A stretch of 38,369 nt of DNA from Methylobacterium soli (GCF_008806385.1 NZ_VZZK01000045.1:1-38369); one strand, 5' to 3'. Positions 23,248 to 31,800 are shown, numbered from the stretch's first letter. The notes: generated from the sequence alone by a model not told the origin. A program made the numbers and translations.

Positions 23248-25745
23248 GGATCGCTCCCTCCGCCTTCTTCGCCGTCCCGTTGCTGCTTCTGCTGCTGACG
23301 TGGCTGTCATTCGGCGCGGTCAATGCCGACGCGGAGATATACGACCAGGCCCTGCAGAACCTAGACCGCGTAGCAGTCACCGAGAGCGCCCTGCAGAGAG
23401 ACGTCCTGATGGCCCGTGCGGGGAGCCTTCGCAACTATGATCCCCTCGTGTGGGAGATCGCGGACCTCTACGGGATCGTCGGACAGATGCACTGCATCGC
23501 CTCGCCGGGTGCCCACACGGCCCCCGCGATCGAAGCGCTAGCCGCCTCGGTCCGCCGTCAGGAGGAGCTTATCGAGCGCTTCAAAACGGAGAACGCACTG
23601 CTTCAGAACTCGCTAGCGTATTTCGGCCTGTTCGGCACTGCCATCACGAGGAGCGGGGACGACAGCCGGCTGCTCGCCCGCGTGAGCGCGCTCGCTGCCG
23701 CGATGCTGCACCTGACGCTCGACACTTCCCCAGCTTCGTCAGCCGAGGTCGCAGACCGGCTGGACCGGTTGATGGAGGAGAACGGGGCACGCGACGATCC
23801 GGGCATCCAGGCGCTTCTGGCCCATGGACGCATGCTGCACCGCCTCCTGCCGAGCGTGGACGAGGTCCTGAGGACGCTTGTGGCGATCCCAGTCGAACGA
23901 CAGCAGGCCGAACTTCGCGCCATGGTGCTCACCCATCAGAGCGCGTCCCGCGATACTGCACGGCGCTACCGGTTACTACTCTACGCGGTCTCTGTCTCGC
24001 TCGTCGTGCTGCTCGTCCATCTCGGATTGCGGCTCCGGTCGCGGGCCTTGAGCCTGCAGAGACGCGCCGCCCTGGAGCACTTGATCACCGGGCTGTCCCT
24101 CGGCTTCATCGATGCACCGCCGCACGAACTCGGCTTGCGCATCGAGCGAGCCTTAGCGGCACTTGCGGAGCATCTCGGAGCGGAGCGCGCCTACTTCCTT
24201 CTCTTCGGGCGGCACGGGCGGACCTTCCACTGGAGCGCGGATGGTGCAGCGTTGCCCGACGACTGGGCCGAGCGCACGCGGATGCTCGCGGCGCGCACTA
24301 CTTTCGAGGGCAAGGATGTCGTTCAGGTACCACCGGCAGAGCGGGTTCAGGCGGGACCAAAGACCGATTCTCTCTCCACGCTGGGGCTGCGCGACTGGGC
24401 CTGTGTGTCCCGGATGACGGGTCAGGGCGAGGTCGGCCTCCTCGGCTTCGACGGCGTCCGATCCCGGCTCGACCTGCGGAGCGACGAGCGCGGCCTTCTC
24501 AGGATGGCCTTCGACGTCTTCGCGAACGCGGTCGGGCGCCAGTGCCTGGAACAGGAGCGAGTGAAACTGGCGCGCCGTCTGCAACAGGCGCGGCGCATGG
24601 AGACAGTCGGCACGTTCGCGAGCGGGATCGCCCACAACTTCAACAACATCGTCGGTGCGATCCTCGGCTACGCCGAGATGGCGGAGGAGCGGGTTCACCC
24701 GAGGGACCGGTCGAGGCCACATCTCAGCGAGATCCGGCGCGCCGGCGAGCGCGCGCGCGACCTCATCGACCAGATCCTCACCTTCGGCCGCCGCCGGGAC
24801 GCCGCCCGGCGCCCCATCCGCGTGTCGGCTCTCGTGGCAGAGAGCGCCTCCCTGCTGCGCGCATCCCTGCCGCCCGGCATAGAGCTGACGCTTCGGGAAG
24901 GCGGAGCGGATGCCGTGGTCTCCGGCGACGCCACACAGCTGCAGCAGGTGATCCTGAACCTCGGCAACAACGCCGCCCAGGCGATGGACGGCGAGGGGCC
25001 GCTCTTGATCAGGACCGAGATCCGCCAAGTCAGGGCTTCGGCCTCGGAGCTTCCCGAGCTGCTTGCTGCCGGCCGCTACGTCCGGATCCTCGTCGAAGAC
25101 CGGGGCCGCGGCATGGACGAGGCCACACGCAGCCGGATCTTCGAGCCGTTCTTCAGCACGCGCCCGGCAGGCAACGGGCTCGGGCTCGCTACGGCGCGCG
25201 AGATCGTACGCGAGCACAGCGGCACGATCACGGTCGCCAGCCAATCAGGCGCCGGGACCTGCTTCGCAGTCTGGCTTCCCTGTACGACGAATTTTGAGGA
25301 TGCCAGGTCGCAAGCCATTCCCCGAGCCGCGCCCGCTCTGCTCCTGGGACAGGGTCAGCCAGTTCTGGTGTTCGATCCAGACCCGACCTTCCGTCTCAGG
25401 GAGGAGGAGGTCCTGGCGGCCCTCGGCTATGAGCCGGTCGGGTACTCGCAGATGGCCCACACGCTCTTGGCCTTGAAGCAGGCTCCCGATCGGTTCGCGG
25501 CCGCTCTGATTGGGCAGCCGACATCGCCGGCCTCGGGGCTGTGCTTCGCTTCATCCGTACATCGCGAGGTTCCCCGCCTTCCGCTGATCCTCGCGACCGG
25601 CTCGGCGGCTGACGATCCTGCCGCGCTGGCACGGGCCGGCATCCATGAACTCGTGCAGTGGCCCTTGATCGCGTCGGAGGTTGCGATGGCGCTCGCCCGT
25701 GTTCTGCCGCAGCCCGAGGATGCGATGCCGCCGGAGGAGCATTGA
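23244..25745 (+). CDS. VirA-like hybrid sensor histidine kinase with degenerate receiver
   Basis: The 833-residue inner-membrane kinase has the following order. Transmembrane helix 1 spans about 7-27 and a periplasmic DAHL-like helical sensor spans about 30-243. Helix 2 is at about 245-263. A GAF-like domain (about 285-440) contains AERAYFLLFGRHG. The dimerisation domain has the phospho-acceptor His464 (SGIAHNFNNIVGAILGYAEM, a VirA-type H-box). The ATPase domain has the N-box at about 571-580, the G1 Asp619 (EDRGRGMD) and the F-box FEPFFSTR with GNGLGLA. A C-terminal receiver-like domain (about 705-825) lacks the phosphoacceptor: Gly/Gln residues (LIGQP) stand where the Asp should be. It overlaps the diheme gene by 4 bases and pairs with the VirG-like regulator. 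The input signal is unknown; a periplasmic redox or ligand signal is plausible. Confidence 0.93.
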   Translation: MRIAPSAFFAVPLLLLLLTWLSFGAVNADAEIYDQALQNLDRVAVTESALQRDVLMARAGSLRNYDPLVWEIADLYGIVGQMHCIASPGAHTAPAIEALAASVRRQEELIERFKTENALLQNSLAYFGLFGTAITRSGDDSRLLARVSALAAAMLHLTLDTSPASSAEVADRLDRLMEENGARDDPGIQALLAHGRMLHRLLPSVDEVLRTLVAIPVERQQAELRAMVLTHQSASRDTARRYRLLLYAVSVSLVVLLVHLGLRLRSRALSLQRRAALEHLITGLSLGFIDAPPHELGLRIERALAALAEHLGAERAYFLLFGRHGRTFHWSADGAALPDDWAERTRMLAARTTFEGKDVVQVPPAERVQAGPKTDSLSTLGLRDWACVSRMTGQGEVGLLGFDGVRSRLDLRSDERGLLRMAFDVFANAVGRQCLEQERVKLARRLQQARRMETVGTFASGIAHNFNNIVGAILGYAEMAEERVHPRDRSRPHLSEIRRAGERARDLIDQILTFGRRRDAARRPIRVSALVAESASLLRASLPPGIELTLREGGADAVVSGDATQLQQVILNLGNNAAQAMDGEGPLLIRTEIRQVRASASELPELLAAGRYVRILVEDRGRGMDEATRSRIFEPFFSTRPAGNGLGLATAREIVREHSGTITVASQSGAGTCFAVWLPCTTNFEDARSQAIPRAAPALLLGQGQPVLVFDPDPTFRLREEEVLAALGYEPVGYSQMAHTLLALKQAPDRFAAALIGQPTSPASGLCFASSVHREVPRLPLILATGSAADDPAALARAGIHELVQWPLIASEVAMALARVLPQPEDAMPPEEH

Positions 25746-25923
25746 CTGCCGCGCTCCTCGCAGCCTCGACGCCACACGTGTCCACCAAAGCGCGCAGAGG
25801 CAAGAACGATCAGCGCAGGCAGTCCGAAATGACCGATGCCGAATTCCGAAGGCTTGGAACAGGTGTAGATACCGCATGCCGCAATTCCGGGAGTGACTTC
25901 CTCAATTCATCGGCCGCCCCTTC

Positions 25924-26814
25924 TTGACTGAAGGCGGGCTTGGAACGACGCTCCTGTCCCACGAGAACATCGACCTACCCGATTTCGCCCACTTTCCCCT
26001 GCTTCTGACCGAAGAAGGTCGAGCTACACTCGCGCGCTTCTTCGAGCCCTACCTAGAGCTAGCTGAGCGATACAGGGTAGGCATGATATTGGATACGCCG
26101 ACATGGCGTGCCAACGTAGATTGGGGCGCTAAGCTCGGCTATGAGGCCGATGCTCTGGCCGAGGTGAACCGGATGGCGGTCGGTTTCCTCGACGAACTCC
26201 GGCATCGGCACGCACGACCCGGACTTCCTCTCGTGGTCAACGGCGTGATTGGTCCGCGCGGAGATGGGTACACGGCCGAGTCTGCCATGACGGCCGAGCA
26301 GGCACCTGCCTATCACCGCCCGCAGGTGGAGGTCTTCCGGGGCAGCGAAGCCGACATGGTGAGCGCCCTCACACTCACCTTCGTCGACGAGGCCATCGGC
26401 ATCGCAATAGCAGCAAGAGACGCGAAAGTGCCGGTGGCAATCTCCTTCACGCTGGGGACCGACGGGCGTCTGCCTTCGGGCCAGACCCTCGGCTCGGCGA
26501 TCGAGGAGATGGACGCGGTGACAAATGCCTCCCCGGCCTACTACATGATTAACTGCGCGCATCCGCTGCACTTCGAGCCCGTTCTGGCTGGGGGCGCCGA
26601 CTGGCTCGCTCGCATCCGCGGCATACGGGCGAATGCCTCCACGAAGAGCCACTCCGAACTCGACGCGGCGTCCGACCTCGACATCGGCGACCCGCATGAT
26701 CTCGGTCGCCGCTACGCGACCCTTCGCAGCCAACTGCCCAACCTAACTGTTCTTGGCGGTTGCTGCGGGACGAATTATCGGCACATCGCGGCGATTTGCG
26801 AAGCCTGCCTGTGA
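25924..26814 (+). CDS. Homocysteine S-methyltransferase-family protein
   Basis: The roughly 296-residue barrel protein keeps the zinc-binding cysteines of the family: Cys211 (YMINCAHP) and Cys280-Cys281 (VLGGCCGTNYRHI). It also has the opening FLTEGGLGTTL and the VVNGVIGPRGDGY segment. It should transfer a methyl group from a donor such as S-methylmethionine to a thiol acceptor. The start is doubtful. In this frame the only start codon before the conserved opening is a TTG at 25924, and a TGA stops the frame at 25894-25896, while family members usually have 10-20 residues before FLTDGG. An ATG with a plausible beginning (MPQFRE) at 25875 lies in another frame. Either a rare TTG start is used or a 1-base shift has damaged the 5' end. 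Confidence 0.82.
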   Translation: MTEGGLGTTLLSHENIDLPDFAHFPLLLTEEGRATLARFFEPYLELAERYRVGMILDTPTWRANVDWGAKLGYEADALAEVNRMAVGFLDELRHRHARPGLPLVVNGVIGPRGDGYTAESAMTAEQAPAYHRPQVEVFRGSEADMVSALTLTFVDEAIGIAIAARDAKVPVAISFTLGTDGRLPSGQTLGSAIEEMDAVTNASPAYYMINCAHPLHFEPVLAGGADWLARIRGIRANASTKSHSELDAASDLDIGDPHDLGRRYATLRSQLPNLTVLGGCCGTNYRHIAAICEACL

Positions 26815-26932
26815 TCAGCTGCAAGTCGAAGGCGGCAGGAATGTCGACGCCGACATTCGGAAACGCTCTCGAAATCATCACGACATCTGCGCCATCTCTA
26901 AAGCGAGCCTGCCAAGTTCGGGAGGCTGAACC

Positions 26933-27340
26933 ATGCACAAGACATTCGACAGCGTCAGTGACGAACTCTTCAAGGCTGTAGTGATCAGAACGTTCCAGGC
27001 CTCTGCGGCTCGCGGCGGGCCCGCAGTTCGGCAGTTCATCGACACGCTCAGGGCCTACGAACGCGAAGCCAGCGCCGCCGATGCGGCAGAAACGAGCCCT
27101 TGGACGGATGAGTCCGGACCGCCCTGCAGCATCTGCCGGATCCGCCTCTGGAACGGGTGCGCGTTTGACTGCATCCTATCCGACCGCACCCGCAAGAGTG
27201 CTCGTCTTCTGCTCGGCCAGCCGTCCCGGATACCCTGCGTCTTCACCCTGGAGATCGGCGAGGGTCCTGAGCAATGCCCTGCTCGAGTTGCCTGGCGTAG
27301 GCAAAACGAGATCGGCATCGAGTTCCTGGAGGTTGATTGA
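26933..27340 (+). CDS. PilZ-like domain protein (divergent)
   Basis: The 135-residue protein starts at or near 26933 (GTG/ATG; MHKTFDSVSDEL). The N-terminal 60 residues are helical and polar. The C-terminal part (about 70-133) resembles a short PilZ fold as found in many alphaproteobacterial proteins: WNGCAFDCILSDRTRKSARL, then RIPCVFTLEI and CPARVAWRRQNEIGIEF. The c-di-GMP-binding RxxxR and D/NxSxxG motifs are not clearly present, so nucleotide binding is uncertain. Four cysteines (GPPCSICRIRLWNGC and nearby) are unusual and could form a metal site. It is co-directional with the methyltransferase-like gene, 118 bases downstream. Confidence 0.65.
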   Translation: MHKTFDSVSDELFKAVVIRTFQASAARGGPAVRQFIDTLRAYEREASAADAAETSPWTDESGPPCSICRIRLWNGCAFDCILSDRTRKSARLLLGQPSRIPCVFTLEIGEGPEQCPARVAWRRQNEIGIEFLEVD

Positions 27341-27717
27341 GGAGCCGGGCCTCAGCAGTGCTGCGCTGAAGGCCGGTTCGACGCTCTCGCCGTCGCATAG
27401 CCAGGCTCACCCCTGACACCCAGGACTGCCCGATCCGCCTCCGCCAGATCTCGATTGCTCTTCGAGAGACGCTCGATTGTTGCGCCGCGCGGACGGCCCT
27501 TCCGCAACAGCCAGCGCCCCAAAATGGACGGTGGCCCGAGTCTGAGAGATCGGGCGCAAGCCGCAATGCGGTCGGCGCCGACGGTCCGGCTACAATCGCA
27601 ACGCTATCGCGCCGTTCCGCAGCCTCCATGTAACGGGCGTGCCTCAGCCTCCCTCGTCGAGGCTGGCGCCAGACATGTGACGGTGCCCACGCCTCTCCAC
27701 ATTGCGAGGGTCCGTGC
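27341..27717. other. Intergenic region with a possible decayed reverse-strand gene
   Basis: This stretch of 377 bases has no intact gene. On the minus strand at about 27380-27520 the three-frame translation gives pieces such as AVAEG, then QQSSV and IERLSKSNRDLAEADRAV. They would join into a short helical protein if one or two frameshifts were repaired, so it may be a relic of a small hypothetical gene. The final 60 bases should carry the promoter of the glycosyltransferase; I see no distinct boxes. Confidence 0.3.
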
Positions 27718-29034
27718 ATGAACGTTCTCATCATCTCGACGCCGGCCACCGGTCATCTCAACCCCCTTCTCGCCATCGCCCGGATGCTGATCGCGGACGG
27801 CCACAGGGTCGATGTGCTGTGCGGGACCTGCTTCCGCGGCCGCATTGAGCAGGCCGGAGCCCATTTCTATGCCCTTCCGGGAAGCGCGGATTTCGATGGG
27901 CGCGACATCCTCTCCGTCGTCCCGGAACTCAAGGCCGTGGAGCCCGGCCTGGACTGGCTGCGCATTGCCCTGGCGCGGATCTTCATCGACCGGATTCGCG
28001 ACCAGCACGCCGGATTGCTCAACGCCCTACGGGCGACGTCGGCCGACATCGTGATCGGTGATGACATGTTCTTCGGCGTCCTTCCCCTGCTGCTTGGCCC
28101 CCGCGCGGGCGAGCTGCCGGTCCTTCTGTGCGGGACGTCGGTTCTGCACAGCGCCCGCGACGACGGGGCTCCGCTCTTCATGGGGCTGCTCCCCGCGACG
28201 ACACAGGAGGAACTCGAGGCGCACGCAAGGATCGCGCAGGAATACTCTGTGTGCGTCGATCAGCCGACGAGGCACCGTCTGAACCGCCTGCTCGCCGAGA
28301 TGGGGCTTGGGCCGGTATCGGTTCCTCTCTTCGAGTCCGTCGTGCACCTCGCGGACACCTACCTGCAGCTCTCGGTTCCGGGCTTCGAGTTCCCGCGCGC
28401 GTTCCCGCCGTCCGTGCGCTTCGTCGGCGCCCTCCCGATCATCCCGGATCAGGCTCCGCTGCCAGCCTGGGCAGATGATCTCGATGGCTCCCGCAAGGTA
28501 GTACTCGTCACGCAGGGAACCGTGGCCAACCACGATCTCGATCTTCTGATCGGTCCTACGCTCGCTGCTCTGGGCGACGAGGACGACATTCTGGTCGTGG
28601 CCACGATGGGCGGCCGCCCCGTCGAGGCGCTGGCGGGAACGGTTCCGTGCAACGCCCGCATCGCGGAGTATCTGCCCTTCGAGTGGCTGTTGCCCCGTAT
28701 CGACGCGATGGTCACCAATGGAGGCTACGGCAGCGTCAACCAAGCCTTGAGCTGCGGCGTGCCGCTCGTGGCCGCCGGCCTGACCGAGGACAAGGCGGAC
28801 GTGAACGCGCGCATCGCGTGGTCGGGGGCCGGTATCGACCTCAGGACGAACACGCCGGAGTCCAAGGCGATCCGCCGCGCGGTGCGGACTGTCCTCGACG
28901 AGCCGGAGCATCGCCGCGCCGCAAGGCGGCTGGGAGCAGAGTTTGCCACCTACGACACGCAGGCCGAGATTCTCGCTCTCGTCCGCTCCTATGCGCCGGC
29001 GGGGCGCGGCGGCCTCCGCATCACTGCGGCCTGA
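27718..29034 (+). CDS. UGT-like (GT1) glycosyltransferase
   Basis: The 438-residue GT-B protein of the UDP-glucuronosyl/UDP-glucosyl (MGT) type has the N-terminal acceptor-binding half beginning VLIISTPATGHLNPLLAIA, with the His thought to be the catalytic base. The C-terminal donor-binding half contains VLVTQGTVANHDLDLLIGPT, VPCNARIAEYLPFEWLLPR and the signature VTNGGYGSVNQALSCGVPLV followed by a conserved acidic pair (TEDKADVNAR). Family members glycosylate small hydrophobic acceptors such as macrolides, flavonoids or carotenoids. The acceptor here is unknown, and no biosynthetic cluster surrounds it. It stands alone and is followed by a hairpin at 29091-29118. Confidence 0.93.
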   Translation: MNVLIISTPATGHLNPLLAIARMLIADGHRVDVLCGTCFRGRIEQAGAHFYALPGSADFDGRDILSVVPELKAVEPGLDWLRIALARIFIDRIRDQHAGLLNALRATSADIVIGDDMFFGVLPLLLGPRAGELPVLLCGTSVLHSARDDGAPLFMGLLPATTQEELEAHARIAQEYSVCVDQPTRHRLNRLLAEMGLGPVSVPLFESVVHLADTYLQLSVPGFEFPRAFPPSVRFVGALPIIPDQAPLPAWADDLDGSRKVVLVTQGTVANHDLDLLIGPTLAALGDEDDILVVATMGGRPVEALAGTVPCNARIAEYLPFEWLLPRIDAMVTNGGYGSVNQALSCGVPLVAAGLTEDKADVNARIAWSGAGIDLRTNTPESKAIRRAVRTVLDEPEHRRAARRLGAEFATYDTQAEILALVRSYAPAGRGGLRITAA

Positions 29035-29411
29035 CTGAACCGGGCACGGCGCCGGCGTGGCCGACCTTGCCGTCCCGCTTCGCTCTCTGTCGGGCTCCCG
29101 GGAGCGGAGGAGAGCCCGGGATATCTCGCGATGCGCGGCAAGCCGGCGGGGACATCGTGCGTAGCTGGAAGCGCGCAATCCTACCGTCGGCTGAGGTCGC
29201 CCAGTGCCGGAACTCACTCGTCGCCCGCCTGACTTCCGAAATCGGCGGGAAATACGAGCTGTTCGGCGGGAAGCGAATGGTTCTCCTCATTGCGTGAGGC
29301 GAGCGGCAGCTCCAACATGATCTTCATAGCAATCTTTCAATTTCAGAAAATCATTCGGACAGTATATTGCTTATTTTTCATCGCCACGCGGAAGAGTAAG
29401 GAGATTTATTG
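29035..29411. other. Intergenic region, GC-rich then AT-rich
   Basis: The first part holds a terminator-like hairpin. From about 29300 the base composition changes abruptly to AT-rich (caatttcagaaaatcattcgg and following), unlike the rest of the window. The AT-rich part probably contains a promoter for the small ORF at 29412. No gene is recognised between 29035 and 29411. Confidence 0.4.
29091..29118 (+). terminator. Terminator-like hairpin after the glycosyltransferase gene
   Basis: A 7-base inverted repeat CGGGCTC / GAGCCCG, 57 bases past the stop of the glycosyltransferase, has a 14-base loop and no strong T-run. Intrinsic termination is plausible but not certain. Confidence 0.4.
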
Positions 29412-29591
29412 ATGATTGCAGTCGGGAGTAATGGGAAAAATCAATTATTAAAAAAGATCAATGCGTTTACAAGGCGTATTATATCGCGTTCGACCACGGC
29501 CGAATTCTTGGCTCAGACGATCGTTACAGCTGGATGCTCTCCGAGCCTGCAGCACGAGACTAGAGTTGGGGACGTCGAATGGCTCCGATGA
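29412..29591 (+). CDS. Small hypothetical protein (59 aa) in AT-rich patch
   Basis: The ATG at 29412 is preceded by a strong ribosome-binding site (AAGGAG, 29398-29403) at good spacing, within an AT-rich segment where chance frames are rarer. The 59-residue product is basic in its first half (NGKNQLLKKINAFTRRIISR) and could be amphipathic. No family is recognised. Codon use (atta, aaaa, att) differs strongly from its neighbours, which suggests a recently acquired or non-coding segment. Confidence 0.45.
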   Translation: MIAVGSNGKNQLLKKINAFTRRIISRSTTAEFLAQTIVTAGCSPSLQHETRVGDVEWLR

Positions 29592-29720
29592 TTGAAGAGC
29601 CTGCCGGGCCACTCGCCGCTTTCGACCTGTCATACAGACGAAACTCGACAGTCGAGTTCTGAAGTCGGGTCGAAGCATTCCACTGTGATGAACGTAATTT
29701 TATCGATTGGGAGCAGTTCG

Positions 29721-30461
29721 ATGTCGAACCTTAGTGGTCGTGTGGCTCTAGTCACGGGCGGATCCAGCGGCATCGGCGCAGCAATCGCCAAGCGCCTGGG
29801 GCAGGAGGGAGCGTCCGTCGCAATCACGTATGCGTCCTCGAAGGAGAAGGCAGAGTCCGTCGCACGCAGTATCGAGGCTTTCGGAGTTCGGGCATTGCCG
29901 ATTCGGGCCGATGCACGGGCGGTCGATGCCGTCCGGGAGGCGGTCCGTACGACTGCGGAGAAATTCGGGTCGCTGGACATTCTGGTCAACAATGCTGGGA
30001 TCGGTATGACCGGCACCATTCAGGACTGGAGCGTCGACGATTTCGACATGATGTTGAACATCAATGTCCGCGCCGTCTTCGTAGCCGCTCAGGAAGCGGC
30101 GCGATTCATGAAGCCGGGCGGACGCATCATCAATATTGGCAGTATCGGCAGCGAGTACATGCCGATCGAGGGTGGAAGCGTCTACGCGGCCACGAAGGGA
30201 GCCATCGCCGGCCTGACAAGAGGCTGGGCTAGGGACCTCGGCCCTGCGGGCATAACAGTCAACAATGTTCAGCCGGGTCGCATTGACACCGACATGACCC
30301 CAGCCGATGGCTTCCTGGCGAGGCGGATACAGGGGTCGATCGCGCTGCAGCGGTATGGTTGCCCCAATGAAGTGGCAGGTCTGGTGGCGCTTCTGGCCGG
30401 CCCGGACGGCTCCTTCATCACGGGAGCTAATCTGCGCGTCGATGGCGGGGCTTCGGTCTGA
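29721..30461 (+). CDS. Classical SDR oxidoreductase (3-oxoacyl-ACP-reductase-like)
   Basis: The 246-residue short-chain dehydrogenase has all classical motifs: cofactor loop TGGSSGIG (12-19), NNAG after strand 4, the catalytic Ser in INIGSIGSE, YAATKG carrying the Tyr-x-x-x-Lys pair, and the PGRIDTDM segment. The C-terminus GANLRVDGGASV is complete. It should reduce or oxidise a carbonyl/alcohol with NAD(P)(H); the substrate is unknown. I start at ATG 29721 (MSNLSGRVALVTGG), as in the family; an ATG at 29688 in the same frame would add eleven residues. A hairpin follows at 30482-30505. Confidence 0.94.
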   Translation: MSNLSGRVALVTGGSSGIGAAIAKRLGQEGASVAITYASSKEKAESVARSIEAFGVRALPIRADARAVDAVREAVRTTAEKFGSLDILVNNAGIGMTGTIQDWSVDDFDMMLNINVRAVFVAAQEAARFMKPGGRIINIGSIGSEYMPIEGGSVYAATKGAIAGLTRGWARDLGPAGITVNNVQPGRIDTDMTPADGFLARRIQGSIALQRYGCPNEVAGLVALLAGPDGSFITGANLRVDGGASV

Positions 30462-30915
30462 GGTCCGGCCCCTGCCATGATCGGGTCCAACCCTGCCCGG
30501 ACCCGTTCCGGAATGCCTGCGGCACGTCATCGGGCACGTGATTGACGCAGCGTTGCTCACATGTCCGCAATTTACAGCCCAGGATGTCCTCCAGTGTGCC
30601 ACAGATGACATAGATGGCCTCTCATCTAGATACCTGTGGATCGTGATCATCACGCCAGCCGGCACCACCCAATAGGATCAGACCAAATCCGCCCTTGGTG
30701 GAGGCTACAATGACGGCCAAGATGCCTGCCCCACCCTTAAGCTGGCCTGCTGCAATGACAGCTTCGGAGATGTCGATGAAGGTCGCTGAACGGCTGACAT
30801 GGGCGCAAGGCGGAACGTCCGCTTGGGGGCGTTAAGCCAATCTCCGCAAACCACCCCATCCGGACCTTCCACCCTGCGCCTCACGATGATCGGACCTTAT
30901 GGAGGACGGCCCCGG
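30462..30915. other. Intergenic region after the SDR gene
   Basis: This region of 454 bases holds a terminator-like hairpin at 30482-30505. The rest shows no recognised gene; a plus-strand frame at about 30530-30675 (HVIDAALLTCPQFTAQDVL) is open but unmatched. A short segment near 30815 (gcggaacgtccgcttggggg) is a GC-rich direct/inverted motif of the REP-like style common between rhizobial genes. Confidence 0.35.
30482..30505 (+). terminator. Terminator-like hairpin after the SDR gene
   Basis: A perfect 7-base inverted repeat, CGGGTCC / GGACCCG, with a 10-base loop begins 20 bases after the SDR stop codon. Only two T follow, so strength is uncertain, but the position fits a terminator. Confidence 0.45.
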
Positions 30916-31281
30916 TCAGACTGGCTCGATGGGCAGTTCGGTGGTCGCCTTGCGGACCTGTAGGACGATCTCGCTGGTATAGGAACGGATGCCAGGCGCA
31001 AGCTTGAGCACCCTGCGGGCGAAGTCTTGATAATGGCCCACGTCTCGGCTGCGGATGAGCAGGATGTAGTCGAAGTCCCCGGCGACGGTCATGCATCGCA
31101 CAACGCGGGGTAGCTCGGCCATACGCGCCTCGTACGCATTGTTGGCAGCCTCGTTCGGCAGCTCCAGCTTGACCCTGGCGACGATCACCATGGGGTAGCG
31201 CAGCGCCTGCAACGATAGGACCGCGACAGTGCGGGCGATGACCCCGGCCGACCGTAGGACCCGCACCTGGGGCCGTCTTAA
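30916..31281 (-). pseudogene. Lrp/AsnC-family regulator, N-terminally truncated
   Basis: The minus-strand frame contains the later part of an Lrp/AsnC protein. It has the end of the helix-turn-helix (RVLRSAGVIARTVAVLS) and the whole RAM effector domain: MVIVARVKLELPNE, VVRCMTVAGDFDYILLI, then APGIRSYTSEIVL. The first part of the DNA-binding domain is missing. Upstream of about 31281 the frame no longer matches the family; the DNA there instead encodes, on the plus strand, the tail of an SDR. The open frame continues to 31329 and could be translated, but the protein would lack a functional DNA-binding helix. It therefore looks like a fragment left by a rearrangement. Confidence 0.8.
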
Positions 31282-31291
31282 GGAACAATCG

Positions 31292-31396
31292 CCGGCATTG
31301 TCGCTGGTCGAGTCGGACGAGATCGCCACGATGGTGGCCTATCTGGCGAGTCCACTTGCGTCAGCCACGAACGGCACGGCTCTGCATGTCGAGGGC
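31292..31396 (+). pseudogene. SDR oxidoreductase, C-terminal fragment
   Basis: About 35 codons on the plus strand match the end of a short-chain dehydrogenase of the type used as a general reductase: ESDEIATMVAYLASPLAS, then ATNGTALHVEG, equivalent to the 'PLASATNGAALRVDGG' ending. There is no N-terminal part in front; the upstream DNA is the start-side of the Lrp fragment in the opposite direction. The next codons switch directly to an IS91-type transposase. It is a short relic bounded by two breakpoints. Confidence 0.75.
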
Positions 31397-31399
31397 AGC

Positions 31400-31800
31400 C
31401 GACGCATCCTCGCCTTCAATGGGGCGAGCGTCAGCTTCCACATCAAGGACTATCGGCGCGACGAAGCCGGACGGCCGCGGGTCATGACCCTGTCCGCCGC
31501 GGAGTTCATCCGGCGCTTCCTCCTCCATGTCCTGCCGCGCGGCTTCCACCGCATACGGCACTACGGCTTCCTCACTCGCTCGAACCGGAAGTTCGGTCTG
31601 GCCCACATCCACAAGATCCTCGGCGCCCCAGCTTCACCTCGCCCAACCGCCGTCGAGCCGATTACGGAGGACGGCTCCACCGATGCCCGCTCGCCTTCCC
31701 CTGTTGCGGCGGCCCATGACGATCGTCGGCTCCTTCGCGGGCTGGCATCAGCCCCGTGGGCCGCCCCTCCGCTCCACTTCGAACCGGGCAGTTCGCCATG
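31400..31800 (+). pseudogene. IS91-family transposase, C-terminal fragment
   Basis: The frame continues from the SDR tail into the C-terminal region of an IS91-type transposase: RRILAFNGASVSFHIKDYRR, then RVMTLSAAEFIRRFLLHVL and PRGFHRIRHYGFLTRSNRK. Farther on, the conserved zinc-finger-like end (PCCGG at about 31699-31713 and MTIVGSFAGW at about 31715) appears in other frames, so at least two frameshifts are present. The HUH domain and catalytic tyrosine are missing. It starts nearly where the N-terminal fragment at 5197-5868 stops, with roughly 45 residues of the family between them. Confidence 0.85.

Noticed and set aside
24153..25244. A 363-codon minus-strand frame
   Set aside because: It is a shadow of the kinase gene, whose H, N, G and F boxes are all in the plus strand.
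28027..29217. A 396-codon minus-strand frame
   Set aside because: It is a shadow of the glycosyltransferase, with Arg/Glu-rich composition.
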